A DNA stretch of 64,000 nt from contig NZ_CP197418.1 in assembly GCF_052161655.1 (NCBI RefSeq), forward strand, positions 6,572,001 to 6,636,000, read 5' to 3'. Below are positions 63,332 to 64,000 of this stretch, in pieces (positions within the stretch are counted from its first letter, which is position 1; each line of letters starts with the position of its first letter). The notes under the pieces are model-generated. The model was not told the DNA's origin, ran no database searches, and was given only the letters and a program-made list of their open reading frames with translations. Made by a program: the position numbers and the translations under genes. This DNA comes from Novipirellula sp052161655 (GTDB taxonomy: Bacteria; Planctomycetota; Planctomycetia; Pirellulales; Pirellulaceae).

Positions 63332-64000
63332 TCACAGCGTTCGTTCTAAAACGAAATCTGCCAAATTCGTTAACCGCCAACCCGCTGGACCGAAATATAA
63401 CGCGTGGCTTCTTGCCGACTTCACCAACTGTTCCGCTTTTTCGCGGGCAGCTTCGATGCCTAATAACCCAGGGTAAGTCAGCTTTCCCCGGTCGACATCT
63501 TTTCCTGTACGTTTTCCTAGTTCTTTTTCGTCTGCGGTATAGTCCAACAGATCGTCCACCACCTGGAACGCTAGTCCTAGGTCATTAGCGTAATCAGACA
63601 GAGCTGCTCGTGATTTTTGGTCCGCGCCGGCCAAGATCGCCCCCATCGCCAATGATGCAGAGAATAATGCCCCGGTCTTCCGCCGATGAATCGACTCGAG
63701 ATGCTCGACGGTTCGTAAGGATGAAATATCTGGAGTCGCCAAGTTGATCGAATCGCTATTCCGTTGCTTACTTTCAGTTTGATCTCGTTCGGCAGACAAG
63801 TCGTCCGACTGCCCCCCCACTAGATGGCTAGCACCGGCGGCAGAGGCCAGTACACGGATCGCCTCAATTGCACGCGAAGGGTCATCGATCCCCTCGCTGA
63901 GATGGCGAAACGCCTCGGCTTGTAGAGCGTCACCGACCAAAATCGCAGTTGCCTCGTCAAATTGAATGTGAACCGTCGGACGGCCGCGACGCAAATCATC
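63332..64000 (-). CDS. Polyprenyl (farnesyl/geranylgeranyl) diphosphate synthase, N-terminus outside the window
   Basis: The frame is open to the right edge and starts beyond it; 222 codons are visible. The visible part opens DDLRRGRPTVHIQFDEATAILVGDALQAEAF, the end of the first Asp-rich region, and holds the second Asp-rich motif in LAFQVVDDLLDYTADEKELGKRTGKDVDRGKLTYPGLLG. RRKTGALFSASLAMGAILAG lies between them. A stretch at about visible residues 60-85 is longer and more polar than usual (QSDDLSAERDQTESKQRNSDS). It works downstream of Dxs in isoprenoid synthesis, and the two genes are co-directional, 173 bp apart. Chain length cannot be told without the first Asp-rich motif. Confidence 0.93.
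   Translation of the reverse strand, partial: DDLRRGRPTVHIQFDEATAILVGDALQAEAFRHLSEGIDDPSRAIEAIRVLASAAGASHLVGGQSDDLSAERDQTESKQRNSDSINLATPDISSLRTVEHLESIHRRKTGALFSASLAMGAILAGADQKSRAALSDYANDLGLAFQVVDDLLDYTADEKELGKRTGKDVDRGKLTYPGLLGIEAAREKAEQLVKSARSHALYFGPAGWRLTNLADFVLERTL

Overview
The window reads as chromosomal DNA of a planctomycete, most likely a Rhodopirellula-like member of the Pirellulaceae. The signs are several secreted proteins with planctomycete cytochrome-type heme motifs and DUF1549/DUF1553 domains (PSCyt1/PSCyt2/PSD1), their DUF1501 partners, two sulfatases, an archaeal-type C1 gene (fae), weak Shine-Dalgarno sites, and large intergenic spaces filled with hairpin-forming dispersed repeats. 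This assignment rests on gene content, not on a marker gene.

Layout. 1-7.2 kb: L-aspartate oxidase (nadB, cut by the left edge), phosphatidylserine synthase (pssA), a PmtA-like methyltransferase, a large MscS channel and a secreted protein of unknown role. 7.3-10.6 kb: two insertion sequences, an IS1182-type element with a frameshifted transposase start and an IS110-type element with a candidate bridge RNA. 10.9-14.4 kb: methionine aminopeptidase, formaldehyde-activating enzyme divergent from an ATP-grasp protein (tetrahydromethanopterin-linked C1 metabolism), and a small zinc-ribbon membrane protein. 14.4-35.2 kb: an envelope/secreted-enzyme region with two sulfatases, a Tat-exported Gfo/Idh/MocA oxidoreductase, two DUF1501 proteins, two DUF1549/DUF1553 proteins, a cytochrome-WD40 protein and a PQQ-type beta-propeller protein with a Gly/Arg-rich tail. 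35.8-41.2 kb: a four-gene unit of a GntR/YtrA-type repressor, an ABC ATPase, a very large ABC-2 permease and a membrane-anchored protein. 41.2-42.1 kb: a three-copy tandem array of a ~291 bp repeat.

42.1-53.1 kb: mainly housekeeping genes: carA, a TPR protein, a small membrane protein, a Cys-rich secreted protein, lnt, a conserved unknown, groL-groS, and tRNA-His. 53.5-59.9 kb: a DUF2007 protein, a small secreted protein, and a third DUF1501/DUF1549-DUF1553 pair in which the second gene carries an inserted discoidin-like domain. 60.1-64 kb: NAD kinase, dxs and a polyprenyl synthetase cut by the right edge (MEP isoprenoid pathway).

Two themes run through the window. First, secreted c-type cytochrome/DUF1501/sulfatase modules, each with its own N-terminal export signal, which suggest periplasmic breakdown or modification of sulfated polysaccharides (inference from family context). 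Second, at least five families of dispersed or inverted repeats occupy nearly every large intergenic gap. They form long hairpins, occur in tandem, and in two places adjoin IS insertions. No CRISPR array, prophage or recognised defence locus was seen. The best candidates for something undescribed are the ABC-2 permease/anchored-protein unit, the compound intergenic repeat family, and the IS110 leader RNA.
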